Source of the DNA: ZAX-1 sp046533095
GTDB taxonomy: Bacteria > Bacillota > Clostridia > Lachnospirales > Lachnospiraceae
NCBI GenBank assembly: GCA_046533095.1
Contig: JAJQRA010000014.1
Location: 93,932-157,931 of the forward strand
Direction of reading: 5' to 3'
DNA: 64,000 bases
A program made the position numbers and the translations under genes. The notes under the pieces were generated by a model. That model did no database searches. It was given only the letters and a program-made list of their open reading frames with translations, and had not been told where the DNA came from. Positions 17,901 to 27,412 of the stretch are shown here, piece by piece (the first letter of the stretch is position 1; every line of letters begins with the position of its first letter).

Positions 17901-17988
17901 CGGATGGAAAGAAGTCGATACCATACCAAATCAAAGATACGCGTTTGCCATCGGCGGTGAACACGAGGTGTTGATTACGGTGGAGTAG
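14962..17988 (+). CDS. Baseplate assembly protein J-like (Afp11-like)
   Basis: A 1008-residue baseplate wedge protein, long for the family but with the expected parts. The start, IIELIRKKASVYTPEWKFD, is followed by DIGTTVAMVYADLFSHTLQR and a LLPALPGQGYVSFSL beta domain. The C-terminal baseplate_J core shows GFVLFGNGKRGRIPPSG, VNYCSGGGKHTNVKRGEI and TLRDFEELSMLASRDIYAVK. The middle section has repeated beta domains with WEYYNGSGW and WEYYNGRKW, so a module seems duplicated within the protein. It pairs with the next gene as Afp11 does with Afp12. Confidence 0.87.
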   Translation: MIGKSSKQDIIELIRKKASVYTPEWKFDEENPDIGTTVAMVYADLFSHTLQRFQKIPFKNKIAFFDSLGASLLPALPGQGYVSFSLVNNEVSGIEVAAGTIVSASSDQEERTEIEYETVDDLYVMGGKVDCIYQTADSFDYVSRIYDTKEKPEGIRLFSLEYENLSEHVLYLSHEMLFDISHNAKIEVSFLENIRKPIEKALLLSLQDTSVAHFEYFSVEGFCPFAEQEMKEGALIFSKGEEQPKFAKASIDKLDDLNGLGDLTFGESFWIRCKILKIEAVKKIALGRMGLKTAGRGIMPDCVYGNGTECDLNEYMPFGETIAPYEEVYFGSLEVFGKRGAKVELSFGLNFAKIPLNDEQREATRWEWIMKYNDFKPNLDYDVTIDTVLWEYYNGSGWSRLFPDARYSRIFSAGEGVMGQYKTIEFISPTDIAPILVNACESYYIRARIVKVSNLFKITGNYIAPVLSDTVLHYQYNGPTGQGAIPESVIAQNNLMPIWQSGADAFNRGAFCPFYQTGYDNPALYLGFLNPPIGAPVKFLFTLQDSQEHEDSLLTWEYYNGRKWVAINLMDETKNLSRTGIVTIVGNKDFAKKKLFGQELYWIRIKDQNNDYGGSKENLSYPVLQGIYENTTRIINLDFKEQEYFTMEIYQENMKFTLLHGNIYKIQVYVDEKDFLSEQELAWLIEQKQVTIMRDRAGMIQNVWVEWKPIEDFIDSCDKDRHFMIDTVQGFVLFGNGKRGRIPPSGKTDNIRVNYCSGGGKHTNVKRGEISRLYRSIGFINAIRNPEPLMSGSDTENLEEALERNAGMIRNQKRAVTLRDFEELSMLASRDIYAVKCFSGYDAFGKATRGAVTLIILQKDFLEGQAHFPELKEKIYQYMQDKINGNLLASRKFFIREPEFVKISVRLEAVVGSFQDIFQVKKEIYQRLEDIFYPIDAADQNIWKIGAVPVNVQIENTISNVEKLKYLKKIFISTYINQRHGWKEVDTIPNQRYAFAIGGEHEVLITVE

Positions 17989-18072
17989 ATAGAATCTTTA
18001 AAGAACATGATAGCGTGCCGGCCACAAATGAGAGAAGCAAATTCATCGTGTGCAAAATAGGGAGGGATACAG

Positions 18073-20247
18073 TTGCTGCCAGATATTAACTTAGACAATG
18101 AAAATTATGACAATATCTTAGACGAAGCCCGTAATATGATTATTAGCCTGTATCCGGAATGGACCGATTATAATTATCATGATCCGGGTATCACCATGAT
18201 TGAATTATTTGCTTCTATGAAAGAAAGCCAGCAGTACTTTTTAAACCAAATTGGCTCGGAGCACAGGGAGAAGTATTTAAAACTTTTGGGCATGAAAAGG
18301 TGGCATAAAGCACCGGCTCGTGCACTGCTCAAAGTTTATCCACATGAAAACCTGCTGATACCGGAAGGGACGAAGCTATATGCGGGGGATGCCTGCTTTG
18401 AAACGACAAAAAGAAAAAATTTTTCTGGCCGTGATATCTGTTTTTGCTTTTGCGTCAAAGATGACACAATCGAAAGTTTTATTAGCCAGGAGCAACTTGA
18501 ATTTGGACATAAGCTGCATTTCTATCCGTTTGGGGTAGAACCATCTGTGAACACAGCCTGCTACGTTGGCTTGGAAAATCCACTGCCAAAAGAGGAGATG
18601 CAAGATATTTATATTGAAATATTTAATGAACATGTGGTAAGAAGAAAGAAACTAAACGCTCCAATGAACCCAAGCCTTGCAAAAATAAGACTGCAATATG
18701 CTACGGCAGGAGAGTGGAAAGATTTAGAAATTTGTGAAGACCAGACCTATGGGCTCCTTCAAGATGGCTTTGTGACCTTTCTATTGAAGGAAGAGATGGA
18801 AAAAGTAAATGTCTGCTCACAAGAGGCCTATTATATACGGGCAGTATTAGAAGAGAACAGCTATGATACACCCCCCGTTATCACGAATACAAGTATTCAT
18901 GTGCAGGAAATTCTGCAAAAAGATACACAGGCGGAAATTCTGGATATCTCGTTTTGCCAAGAAGAACTCATTGATCGGCGTAAAAGATGGAGCAAAGAGG
19001 AACCCATTGCTTTATATACTTACCTGTCGCTGCAGTCTATGGATTTGATATTTTTAAAGATAGGGGACAGCTATCGGATGGTTGACAACTTTCATAAGCA
19101 AGTAGATTATGATGAGGGAATTGCTTGGATCAAAGTAGATGGAATAGATGGGAATGGACAGAAAGATGAAGAAAATGGAGTCAATGGGCAGGAAGATGCA
19201 ATCGATGGTTTGCGTATAGTCAGCATGACGCCACAGATGTTTGCAAAGCGGATTATCGGAGAAGGCACCGGCTTTCCAAATCAAGAGTGGGATCTGGAAG
19301 ATTTACAAATTCTCTATGAGGACTTTCAAATTATGATTACAGATCCGGAAGATATCTCCTGCTTTTATGCTTGGGACAAGGTAGAGGATTTTGCTATATC
19401 CACGCCGGGGGATAGGCATTATGTCATGGATTCAAGGCAGGGGAAGATTCGCTTTGGGGATTGTATTCATGGCATGGCGCCGGAAGGGATTATTCTAATT
19501 TGTGGATATGCAAAGACGAAAGGGATGGACGGGAATGTAAAGAAGAACAAGATTCAGTGCTTTGAGTCGGATGAGGGCGAAGAAATAAAAGTTTTTAATA
19601 TGAACGACGCGCAAGGTGGGCGGGATGAAGAAAGCCTGGATGATTGCTTTTTAAGAGCGAGAAAAAGCTTAAAGGTTTCCGATACGGCAATCACTTATGA
19701 GGATTACGAAAGACGCGTCAAAGAGATTCCCGGACTTCTGATTGAAAGTTGCCATGTAGTTCCGAATGACAAGATGAGCCATTTTATCCGGGTGGTGGAC
19801 AATATGGCAATCTATATTGTAATAAAGCCCTTTGGTTTGACTTCCCATGCGAAGTTAAGTGTAAACTATGAAAAAAATATCCGTGCCTGGCTGGAACCCT
19901 GCCGCTTGATTGGAAATAGGATTGAAATTTTGCAGCCGGAATATGTTTTGATTTACCTCTATGCTGAAATTACGTTAAAGCCACAGTATTTTTATGCAAG
20001 GGAAACAGTGGAGAAGAAAGTGAAAGAATTTTTTCAAAAATACGAGAAGGAATTCGGCAGCACATTGCCTTACCATGAGCTGTATGGAACCATTCAAAAG
20101 ATGGACGAAGTATCGGAAATTCGTGCCTTGGAAGTGGAAACAAAGGGCGAGGGCGTAATCAGGAATGCGGTAGGGGATATTTTCCTTTCGCCGAATGGAA
20201 TCTTGACACTGGAAGATAGCCGATATTCATTTTCCATATCCGACTAG
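18073..20247 (+). CDS. Baseplate J-like protein (Afp12-like)
   Basis: A 724-residue second baseplate wedge protein. It starts at TTG 18073, with GGGAGGGA just upstream. NYDNILDEARNMIISLYPEW and DPGITMIELFASMKESQQYF are the typical N-terminus. The core has DSRQGKIRFGDCIHGMAPEG, GRDEESLDDCFLRARKSL and TAITYEDYERRVKEIPG, as in baseplate_J proteins. A short acidic insertion rich in G, D and N near residue 360 contains imperfect repeats. It should assemble with the preceding protein into the wedge. Confidence 0.87.
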   Translation: MLPDINLDNENYDNILDEARNMIISLYPEWTDYNYHDPGITMIELFASMKESQQYFLNQIGSEHREKYLKLLGMKRWHKAPARALLKVYPHENLLIPEGTKLYAGDACFETTKRKNFSGRDICFCFCVKDDTIESFISQEQLEFGHKLHFYPFGVEPSVNTACYVGLENPLPKEEMQDIYIEIFNEHVVRRKKLNAPMNPSLAKIRLQYATAGEWKDLEICEDQTYGLLQDGFVTFLLKEEMEKVNVCSQEAYYIRAVLEENSYDTPPVITNTSIHVQEILQKDTQAEILDISFCQEELIDRRKRWSKEEPIALYTYLSLQSMDLIFLKIGDSYRMVDNFHKQVDYDEGIAWIKVDGIDGNGQKDEENGVNGQEDAIDGLRIVSMTPQMFAKRIIGEGTGFPNQEWDLEDLQILYEDFQIMITDPEDISCFYAWDKVEDFAISTPGDRHYVMDSRQGKIRFGDCIHGMAPEGIILICGYAKTKGMDGNVKKNKIQCFESDEGEEIKVFNMNDAQGGRDEESLDDCFLRARKSLKVSDTAITYEDYERRVKEIPGLLIESCHVVPNDKMSHFIRVVDNMAIYIVIKPFGLTSHAKLSVNYEKNIRAWLEPCRLIGNRIEILQPEYVLIYLYAEITLKPQYFYARETVEKKVKEFFQKYEKEFGSTLPYHELYGTIQKMDEVSEIRALEVETKGEGVIRNAVGDIFLSPNGILTLEDSRYSFSISD

Positions 20248-20339
20248 CCATTTTTAAAATTCGAGCAGATAGCATCGATAACGATTCGAAACCCGGCAAT
20301 GTGAGGCACTTTACGTAGTGGAATTTAAAAGGAGAGACC

Positions 20340-21476
20340 ATGGGAAATGAAAGGCTCTATTTTACATTTAATAAAAAACAAGACTACCAAAGGGGCTATC
20401 TAGAACATATGGACTGTGGAGAAAATGGAATCCGAGCCGGCAAGGATTCTGTTTTAAAGGCGGCATTCATTTCAAGGATCCTGGATAGCAGGGAAACACA
20501 GACGCAATGGCACAGGCTGACGCTTGAAGGGGCAGAGGAGGTGCATTCCCCCTATAAAATCTCCATTTATGCAAGCGACCAAACAGACACTGTCTACCAA
20601 GGCGATGTGATAGCGCTTGATCAGATCATGCACCATCCGGATATTTCCATAGAGGAAAAACTTCGTATAATGGAGCCTTATCTGCAAAAAACGGCGATTG
20701 GCGCATCTGATTTGTTGCTGCACGAAGTAGAGGGACGTTATTTATGGATTGCAATTGAAATGTACCGGCAGGAGGGCAGGCAGCTGACACTGAATAATAT
20801 CATGATTTATTTTCCACGACAGTCATGGATTTCTTATCTGCCGGGAATTTACCAAAAAAGCGATGGGACGAGCGGTTTTTTGGAACGTTATCTTGGGATA
20901 TTTCAAACGTTGCATGAGGATTTAAATGAAGAAATACGGCAGTCTGCAAAATACTTCGATGTAGAATCTGCAGATATGGAAATTCTTAGCTGGCTGGCAC
21001 AATGGCTTGGAATCCGGGAAAGCTATATGTGGTCCAAGCAACAGCTTAGGAAACTGTTAAAAAAGGCTGTATCCCTCTATAAAAGGCGGGGGACCAGACA
21101 GGCAGTGCTGGAATTTGTGGCTTTGTATACGGGCGAAATGCCCTATATGGTAGAAAATTTCCAAATAAGGGAATTTTACAAAAAGGAAGCCTATTATGAG
21201 CAATTGGTCAAGCTTTATGGAGACGAGCCGAATATATTTCTACTTATCATTAAAGACGAACAGATTCCATCGGTGCGGCATTACAAAATGCTGGTCAAAA
21301 TGATAGAGGAAGTGAAACCGGCACATATGGATTTGAACATGATTATTATAAAACCCTTTATTTTTTTAAACGGGTACAGCTATCTTGGAATCAACAGCGT
21401 ACTAGGCAACTATGAAACAGCGGCGTTAAATGAACAGGCGATGCTTTCGTTTACCAAGGTAGGCGATAGAATATAA
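20340..21476 (+). CDS. Phage tail protein I-like baseplate protein
   Basis: A 378-residue protein behind AAAAGGAGAG. Residues about 155-290 match the tail protein I family: SWISYLPGIYQKSDGTSGFL, LHEDLNEEIRQSAKYFDV, LSWLAQWLGI, and a KKAVSLYKRRGTRQAVLEF helix. In eCIS this family sits just after the baseplate J genes and links the wedge to fibres. The last codons, encoding MLSFTKVGDRI, are copied twice more downstream as noncoding repeats. No obvious fibre gene follows. Confidence 0.82.
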   Translation: MGNERLYFTFNKKQDYQRGYLEHMDCGENGIRAGKDSVLKAAFISRILDSRETQTQWHRLTLEGAEEVHSPYKISIYASDQTDTVYQGDVIALDQIMHHPDISIEEKLRIMEPYLQKTAIGASDLLLHEVEGRYLWIAIEMYRQEGRQLTLNNIMIYFPRQSWISYLPGIYQKSDGTSGFLERYLGIFQTLHEDLNEEIRQSAKYFDVESADMEILSWLAQWLGIRESYMWSKQQLRKLLKKAVSLYKRRGTRQAVLEFVALYTGEMPYMVENFQIREFYKKEAYYEQLVKLYGDEPNIFLLIIKDEQIPSVRHYKMLVKMIEEVKPAHMDLNMIIIKPFIFLNGYSYLGINSVLGNYETAALNEQAMLSFTKVGDRI

Positions 21477-21555
21477 GATAGAAAAAGATGTTTTCGTTTA
21501 CCAAGGTAGGATGTCAATAAAAAAGAGATGCTTTCGTTTGCTAAGGGTGGGAGCA
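21440..21555 (+). repeat. Duplicated 3' end of the tail protein I gene
   Basis: GATGCTTTCGTTTACCAAGG-like units start at 21440 (still coding), 21487 and 21527. The two later copies lie in the gap before the next gene and retain no open frame of interest. Confidence 0.85.
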
Positions 21556-21575
21556 GAATATAGGAGGATCAAGAA

Positions 21576-23318
21576 GTGAAAAACACAAAGTATTTTCCGT
21601 TTGAGCGAAATAAATATTTTTATGGAAAACTTCTGTCGGTGGATGATTTTGAACTAGAGCAGCGGTATATGAACGATAAGAGAAGAATGCTGAATCGATT
21701 TTTGAACGGAACAGGAATCGTGGCGGGGCTCTCGGTCGTTTTAGTGGATGAACAGACAATCTCGATAGAAAGTGGAATCGCCTTAGATTCTTATGGCAGG
21801 GAGATGGTAATTGACCGGCCTTTGATTAAGAAGCTAGAGGTTATGGAGGGCTTTTCGGTTTGTACGAATATGGAGCAGCAGCCCTATGTGTATTTGTGTA
21901 TGGATTATGGGGAAGAGGAAACAGACCGGGTACATAATATTGCACAGCAGATTTCGATGGAACAAGACAATGAACATGAGAACTACAATAAGATCAGAGA
22001 GAGGTACCGTCTGTATCTTACCGTGAAGGAGCCAGAATATGAGAATCTGACTGCTGCGGACTTGTATGAAGAAACAAAGGTTCTTTATTGGAAAAATGAG
22101 GTGCGGATCAAGCAGATTATGCCTCGCTATGTGCAGGCTGGACATTCCACGCAGCTACGCATAGAGATAGAGAACTTTGGGAGGAATATGATTTCTTTTT
22201 CCTATGACCTCATCTTAAATGCCCTGTTGCATCAAGGACAGCCAAACCTACACGTTTCTTTTGATGAGATGCTTGTGGAGCGAACAGGGAGCTACAGCCT
22301 AGCCTATACACTAGATACAGTGAATATGAGCGATGTGGAAGGGCTAGCCACAATTGATCCACAAAGTGTAAACATTAGCTTCTCAGGGAGAAAGCAAGAA
22401 GAAAAGTGGGAACATAAGGCGGTAGCTGCAATTGGTGGTCTTGAGGAGAAAGAGGAATTGATCCAAAGGTATTACAGGACTGCACTGGATACCATGCTTC
22501 GAAATGATAGGCATAATTTGCTTTATCTGGCAAGGATATTTCTGATTTCCACAGACAATACCTATATGATTGACCGGATAGAAAATGCCCCATTTTCCCA
22601 GCATATAAGGAATCATGTGCTAGAGGATGCATTGGATCATCTTATCATAAAAGAGCTAAAAAAGGATCAGGGTATCAGCGATGCAAATGATCAGGAACTT
22701 GGAGGTGCAAACAGTCGGGATAAGAGCCATGGCGTGCAGCTTAGCAAAGGGACTGAAATTTTAAATCTTGGTATTGGAGGACGCAGAGGAGACAGATTCT
22801 TTTCCGGTGAAGTAGTTCATGGGCTGGGACTTGGAAGAGTAACCCTTGTGCTGGGAATAGAAAAAGACGCAGAGGCGCTAAATTTTGGCTCTTCTGAAAT
22901 TTTTGAAAGAGATGGATTAAATGCAGAAATTGCAGCCAAGCTAGACCCTGAAAAGGGAAGCTTTATCATTGGGGCAAGGTTGCTAGAAGCAACGATGGAA
23001 GCACAGCTTAAAGTCCATTGGACGGCAATCCGCGATATGAGCGATGTGGTAAAGGAACAAGGAACCCATCGAATTTTCATCAAGCCAAATGTTTTGGAAC
23101 TGCATGTGCGCGAGAGCTACCATCTGGAAGCTGTCTGCGAAAACATGGTAGAAAAAAGTGTGAAGTGGAGCGTGAAAGAAGAGGGCGGAGAGGTTGATGC
23201 AAATGGCCTTTATGTAGCGCCAAATCTTCCCGGTGTCTATGAAGTTGTGGTTTGCAGTGTAGCGTTCCCAGATATAAAGGCCTCAATATTTATTGTAGTA
23301 CGCGATCACAGCGATTAA
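21576..23318 (+). CDS. Conserved eCIS structural protein with C-terminal Ig-like domain
   Basis: A 580-residue protein with GTG start at 21576 behind AGGAGG. The N-terminus, FERNKYFYGKLLSVDDFELE then RRMLNRFLNGTGIVAGLSV, is the recognisable start of a family found beside tail protein I in eCIS loci; its biochemical role is unknown. The middle is mixed alpha/beta. Residues about 505-578 (IKPNVLELHVRESYHLEAV to VYEVVVCSVAFPDIKASIFI) look like a bacterial Ig-like domain. It could be a fibre base or surface-exposed adhesin part of the baseplate. Confidence 0.7.
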   Translation: MKNTKYFPFERNKYFYGKLLSVDDFELEQRYMNDKRRMLNRFLNGTGIVAGLSVVLVDEQTISIESGIALDSYGREMVIDRPLIKKLEVMEGFSVCTNMEQQPYVYLCMDYGEEETDRVHNIAQQISMEQDNEHENYNKIRERYRLYLTVKEPEYENLTAADLYEETKVLYWKNEVRIKQIMPRYVQAGHSTQLRIEIENFGRNMISFSYDLILNALLHQGQPNLHVSFDEMLVERTGSYSLAYTLDTVNMSDVEGLATIDPQSVNISFSGRKQEEKWEHKAVAAIGGLEEKEELIQRYYRTALDTMLRNDRHNLLYLARIFLISTDNTYMIDRIENAPFSQHIRNHVLEDALDHLIIKELKKDQGISDANDQELGGANSRDKSHGVQLSKGTEILNLGIGGRRGDRFFSGEVVHGLGLGRVTLVLGIEKDAEALNFGSSEIFERDGLNAEIAAKLDPEKGSFIIGARLLEATMEAQLKVHWTAIRDMSDVVKEQGTHRIFIKPNVLELHVRESYHLEAVCENMVEKSVKWSVKEEGGEVDANGLYVAPNLPGVYEVVVCSVAFPDIKASIFIVVRDHSD

Positions 23319-23410
23319 GGCAATTAGAAATTGCTCTTCACCATCAGTTATCACACCTTCTACAGTTGGTGAAAGTAGTGGCAATAAGAAAGATATGGCG
23401 GGGATAAACC

Positions 23411-24289
23411 ATGATTATTCAGGCATTAGATAAAGATTATCTTGTTATTAAACGAGGCAGTTTTGATGAGCGGGTAGAGCGTTATTTGTGTAAATGCAGT
23501 GTGGATAGTGAAATTTATATGCTCATTTTGATCAAGGATAGGCAGTTGATCCATGATGTGGCTGAATATATTACCGCAGCGGCAAACAGTGAAAAATTTT
23601 TAGATCTGCATTCCTGTTTTTCGAGTGAAGATGGTTTCTGTGTTGTATGTAGGCATGTGATGGGGCGTTCTTTAAAAAATAAAATCCGCTATGAATACCT
23701 AGCCTTGGAGGAACGCCTTGCCATTGGAAGAAAGATCCTAGAAAAGATAATTCTACAAAATTTACCAGCGTACTTCTTGTGCGATACCCTATTTTCAGAA
23801 ACGGTAGTGGTTCATGAAAATCTGGATATTGGCTTTACCTATGAGTTAATTGATTTGGATCATTTTAAGGAATATGGCATGGAACAGGCAATGGAGCGGA
23901 TCGCCGCTATCATGGAAGAACTGTTCCATGAAGAGGTTGGGAAAAATATGCTGCCGCCCCTGCTGGAATTTTGCCACAATCTAAATACGCATCATTTAAG
24001 GAATTATATGGATATTTTCCAAGCCTATGAAAAGACCTGTGAAACAATACAGGGGATGGCGCCGGAAGAACGCGAAATACCCAGAACTTGGCTGTTTCGG
24101 CAATGGGCAAAAATTGTACGTTTGGGAAAACCCCTAAAAAAAATTGCTGCGGCGATATTGCTTATCTTGGCAATTGTATGGTTGATGTATGTAATCGGCC
24201 GGCCCGAGCCGTTGCAAAAAGGTCAAAACGTTTACGACTATATTGGAACATTGCCGATCCAACAGGAGAAAGAAGTGATTAAAAAATGA
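23411..24289 (+). CDS. Membrane-anchored protein, kinase-like fold possible
   Basis: A 292-residue protein that I do not firmly recognise. Residues 1-245 are cytoplasmic-looking; CKCSVDSEIYMLILIKD, an alpha-helical middle and YELIDLDHFKEYG are faintly reminiscent of degenerate protein kinases, but no HRD or DFG motif is visible. Residues about 247-263 (AAAILLILAIVWLMYVI) form one membrane helix, leaving a short C-terminal tail. ATGA overlap with the next gene implies coupled synthesis with the MORN protein. A membrane protein inside an eCIS operon suggests attachment to the envelope. Confidence 0.6.
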   Translation: MIIQALDKDYLVIKRGSFDERVERYLCKCSVDSEIYMLILIKDRQLIHDVAEYITAAANSEKFLDLHSCFSSEDGFCVVCRHVMGRSLKNKIRYEYLALEERLAIGRKILEKIILQNLPAYFLCDTLFSETVVVHENLDIGFTYELIDLDHFKEYGMEQAMERIAAIMEELFHEEVGKNMLPPLLEFCHNLNTHHLRNYMDIFQAYEKTCETIQGMAPEEREIPRTWLFRQWAKIVRLGKPLKKIAAAILLILAIVWLMYVIGRPEPLQKGQNVYDYIGTLPIQQEKEVIKK

Positions 24290-26688
24290 AATTTTCCGGA
24301 TTTAATTGGTTGAAAGCTTTTCAGCTGTTTACGACGAGAATCGCACGCCTTGCGCTTGCTCCTTTACAAGTTCTATACCGTAAAATCAGAAGCCTCATTA
24401 ATCCCAATAATATTTTGGGAAGGATGTCTGTGGATATCCGCAAGGGAATTAAAGACGTTGGGAAAAAGCCATCTTCCCTGCAGGAATATTTTCCGGTAGG
24501 ACAAAGGTATATAGCCAAAAAAATAGTTTATATCATAAGTGTGGTGATCGTGTTGGGAATTGCCTTGCTGATTCGATTTGAAGTCCCTAAGATCCAAGCA
24601 AGGTTTTTTACAAGGACACTTGCAGTGAATGCGGCTGTCTTAAAAGACTATACGGGAAAAGTCCGCCTTATCAATAATAAGCGGGACAAAACGTTGTTAT
24701 TTGAGGGCAGGGTAGAAGAAGGGCGGATCAGTGGATTTGGAGTTTTGTATCGGTATGATGCAACAAAGATGTACCAAGGCGATTTTTTAATGGAAATGTA
24801 TTCCGGCGTGGGGGAACTTTATTATCCAGATGGGGTTACGACACTTTATAAGGGCGATTTCGCCATGAACCAATATAATGGAAATGGTGTTTTATATTAC
24901 GAGAATAAGCAGAAAAAATATTCTGGTGCTTTTGTAGAGGATTTGTATGACGGAGAAGGGATCGCATACTATAATAGTGGAAAAGAGCAGTATGTGGGCA
25001 CGTTTTCGAAGGGGCTGTATGAGGGTGTAGGAAAGCTTTACAATGAAAATGGGGAAATTGTTTATGAAGGAGCCTTTTCAAATGACCTGTATGATGGAGC
25101 CGGCGTATTGTACGATGAAAAGGGCAAGGCCATTTATACTGGACTTTTTGCAAAGGGAGAGCAGGTCGGAAATGGAAAGGTTACCCTTTATGACACGGAT
25201 GAGAATCTTTTGTATGAGGGGTATGTGCTGGATGGCCTATATGATGGAAAAGGCACGTTGTACATGGCGAATGGGCAGATACGCTATGAGGGGAATTTTA
25301 AAGCGGGCGGCTACGATGGAATCGGAAAACTTTATACGAAGACAGGAAAACTGCTCTATGATGGAAAATTCATGGACAACCAATACGAGGGAAATGGAAA
25401 ACTCTATAATGGAAATGGTCGGATAAAATATAATGGAGAATTTGTAAAGGGCCAGTATGAGGGAAAAGGAAAATGCTATGATGGGAGAGGGAAGCTAATC
25501 TACGATGGAGAGTTTCTTGGCGGCATTTATGGAGGCAAAGGAAAACTTTACAATGCGCAGGGGGCATTGCTCTACGATGGAGAATTTCTAGATGGTATTT
25601 ATTCTGGGAAAGGTAAGGCCTATAGTGAAGATGAGATTTTGGCATATGATGGAGAATTTCTAAATGGAGAGTATTCCGGGAAAGGAAAGCTCTATAATGC
25701 AGATGAGATCTTGATCTATGATGGTGAGTTCTTAGAGAACGTCTATTCTGGGAAAGGGAAACTCTATAATGCAGATGAGATTTTAATCTATGATGGTGAG
25801 TTTGCAAGGGGACTGTATGAAGGGAAAGGAAAGTCCTATAATGTGCAGGGAATCTTGAGCTATGATGGAGAATTTTTAGAAGGGCTCTATGCTGGAAAAG
25901 GCAAGATCTATAACGTGCTAGGCACGATGCTCTATGATGGAGAACTTGTAAAGGGGCTTTATGAGGGAAAAGGAAAACTCTATAACGAGCAAGGGATTCT
26001 GCTGTATGATGGAGAGTTTGTAAAGGGGCTTTATGAGGGAAAAGGAAAACTTTATGATTCGCAGGGAAACCTGCTGTGTGATGGAGAGTTTATAAGGGGC
26101 AGCTATACTGCTGGAAAAGGAAAGGTCTATAGTGATACGGGCATGCTGCTGTATGATGGAGATCTTGCCGATGGCATGTACACTGGAACAGGAAAATGCT
26201 ATGACGAAACAGGCGCTTTAGTATATGAAGGAGAATTTGTGAATGGATCCTATTCCGGGAAAGGGAAACTCTATAATAGCTTAGGGATATTGATCTACGA
26301 TGGAGAATTTGAACAAGGGGCAAAGACGGGAAAAGGAAAACAATTTGATGAGCAGGGGCGTCTGCTCTATGAAGGAGAATTTTATCAAGATCAATACAGT
26401 GCAGAAGGAAAACTTTATAATTCGGAAAGCGGAGTTTTGATTTATCAGGGGCAGTTTCGAGCGGGGCAATATGACGGTATAGGGAAATTGTATAGCGAAC
26501 AAGGACTCCTCATCTACGAGGGGGGATTCCTGCTAGGTGTTTATCATGGACAAGGAACCCTATATAATCCGAAGACGGGAGAAGAGATTTCATCAGGGCT
26601 ATTTGTGGATGGGAAGTATGTAGAGCCACCTGGCAATAGCGAAATGCCAATCGAAGGCGCGAAAGATCAAGAAACGAAAAAGCAGTAA
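24286..26688 (+). CDS. Membrane-anchored MORN-repeat protein
   Basis: An 800-residue protein. Residues about 75-100 hold one membrane helix (KIVYIISVVIVLGIALLI) after a basic N-terminal tail. From about residue 145 onward there are some 25 MORN-type repeats of 22-24 residues, pattern YDGEFLNGEYSGKGKLYN. MORN repeats form elongated beta surfaces that bind lipids or proteins. The topology would place the repeat rod on one side of the membrane as a docking surface. Neighbouring repeats around 25400-26100 are nearly identical at DNA level, so the array has grown recently. It is coupled to the preceding membrane protein. Confidence 0.85.
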   Translation: MKFSGFNWLKAFQLFTTRIARLALAPLQVLYRKIRSLINPNNILGRMSVDIRKGIKDVGKKPSSLQEYFPVGQRYIAKKIVYIISVVIVLGIALLIRFEVPKIQARFFTRTLAVNAAVLKDYTGKVRLINNKRDKTLLFEGRVEEGRISGFGVLYRYDATKMYQGDFLMEMYSGVGELYYPDGVTTLYKGDFAMNQYNGNGVLYYENKQKKYSGAFVEDLYDGEGIAYYNSGKEQYVGTFSKGLYEGVGKLYNENGEIVYEGAFSNDLYDGAGVLYDEKGKAIYTGLFAKGEQVGNGKVTLYDTDENLLYEGYVLDGLYDGKGTLYMANGQIRYEGNFKAGGYDGIGKLYTKTGKLLYDGKFMDNQYEGNGKLYNGNGRIKYNGEFVKGQYEGKGKCYDGRGKLIYDGEFLGGIYGGKGKLYNAQGALLYDGEFLDGIYSGKGKAYSEDEILAYDGEFLNGEYSGKGKLYNADEILIYDGEFLENVYSGKGKLYNADEILIYDGEFARGLYEGKGKSYNVQGILSYDGEFLEGLYAGKGKIYNVLGTMLYDGELVKGLYEGKGKLYNEQGILLYDGEFVKGLYEGKGKLYDSQGNLLCDGEFIRGSYTAGKGKVYSDTGMLLYDGDLADGMYTGTGKCYDETGALVYEGEFVNGSYSGKGKLYNSLGILIYDGEFEQGAKTGKGKQFDEQGRLLYEGEFYQDQYSAEGKLYNSESGVLIYQGQFRAGQYDGIGKLYSEQGLLIYEGGFLLGVYHGQGTLYNPKTGEEISSGLFVDGKYVEPPGNSEMPIEGAKDQETKKQ

Positions 26689-26754
26689 AGAGAAGGAAAG
26701 CAAAAGAAGAGGGAAACGAAAACAAGGATAAACGAAAATTTAAGGAGTGATAGC

Positions 26755-27333
26755 ATGGGATATGGAGTGATTTCAGATGTCAGCAATGCAATTGTGAACC
26801 TCCTGCGTGAAGCAATTGTTCCAGATTTAGTCATGAACAAAGACGCGATCGGTTTGTGTACACCGGAAGATAAAAATGACATTGTGGTTGGGGTCAATTT
26901 ATATGATGTTAGAGAAAGTGAAGAGGTCATGTCAATGGGGATGAAAAATGACGGAATGAAAAGCCAGACGTTCCCATCTACCTTTTTAAGCCTCTACTAT
27001 ATGATTACCGTGTATTCTGGAAGCGATGTCAAATTCAGGGCAGAGGAAGAACAGCGCATATTTGGGAAAATTATACAGATGTTTAAGGACTATCCTATCC
27101 TCACCGGATCATTTTTAGGGGAGGACAAGAGTGGCAGCCGCTATAAGGTCAAGATAGAAATGCAGCAAATTGATCGATATGAGAAAATTCGGCTATGGAA
27201 TTCGCCCAATATTCCCTATAAGCTGTCCATGTTCTATAAGGTCTATCCAGTGGAAATTACCTCTATGAAGAAGCAGGAGATTGCAAGGGTTGTCGATTTA
27301 GACTTTACGGTAGAAGAAAAAGAACAAGAATAA
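26755..27333 (+). CDS. DUF4255 tail terminator (Afp16-like)
   Basis: A 192-residue protein of the DUF4255 family. MGYGVISDVSNAIVNLLREA, VNLYDVRESE and PSTFLSLYYMITVYS are family signatures. In Afp, the homologous Afp16 caps the tube and sheath at the distal end and sets length together with the tape measure. Start ATG 26755 follows TAAGGAGTG. The last 25 residues are acidic. Confidence 0.87.
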   Translation: MGYGVISDVSNAIVNLLREAIVPDLVMNKDAIGLCTPEDKNDIVVGVNLYDVRESEEVMSMGMKNDGMKSQTFPSTFLSLYYMITVYSGSDVKFRAEEEQRIFGKIIQMFKDYPILTGSFLGEDKSGSRYKVKIEMQQIDRYEKIRLWNSPNIPYKLSMFYKVYPVEITSMKKQEIARVVDLDFTVEEKEQE

Positions 27334-27412
27334 GCGCAAGGAAACAAAGGGCAATGCAAAATAGCAAAAGACAAGGCTTAGGACACTGCACAAAGAGGAA
27401 GAGGAGAAATGC

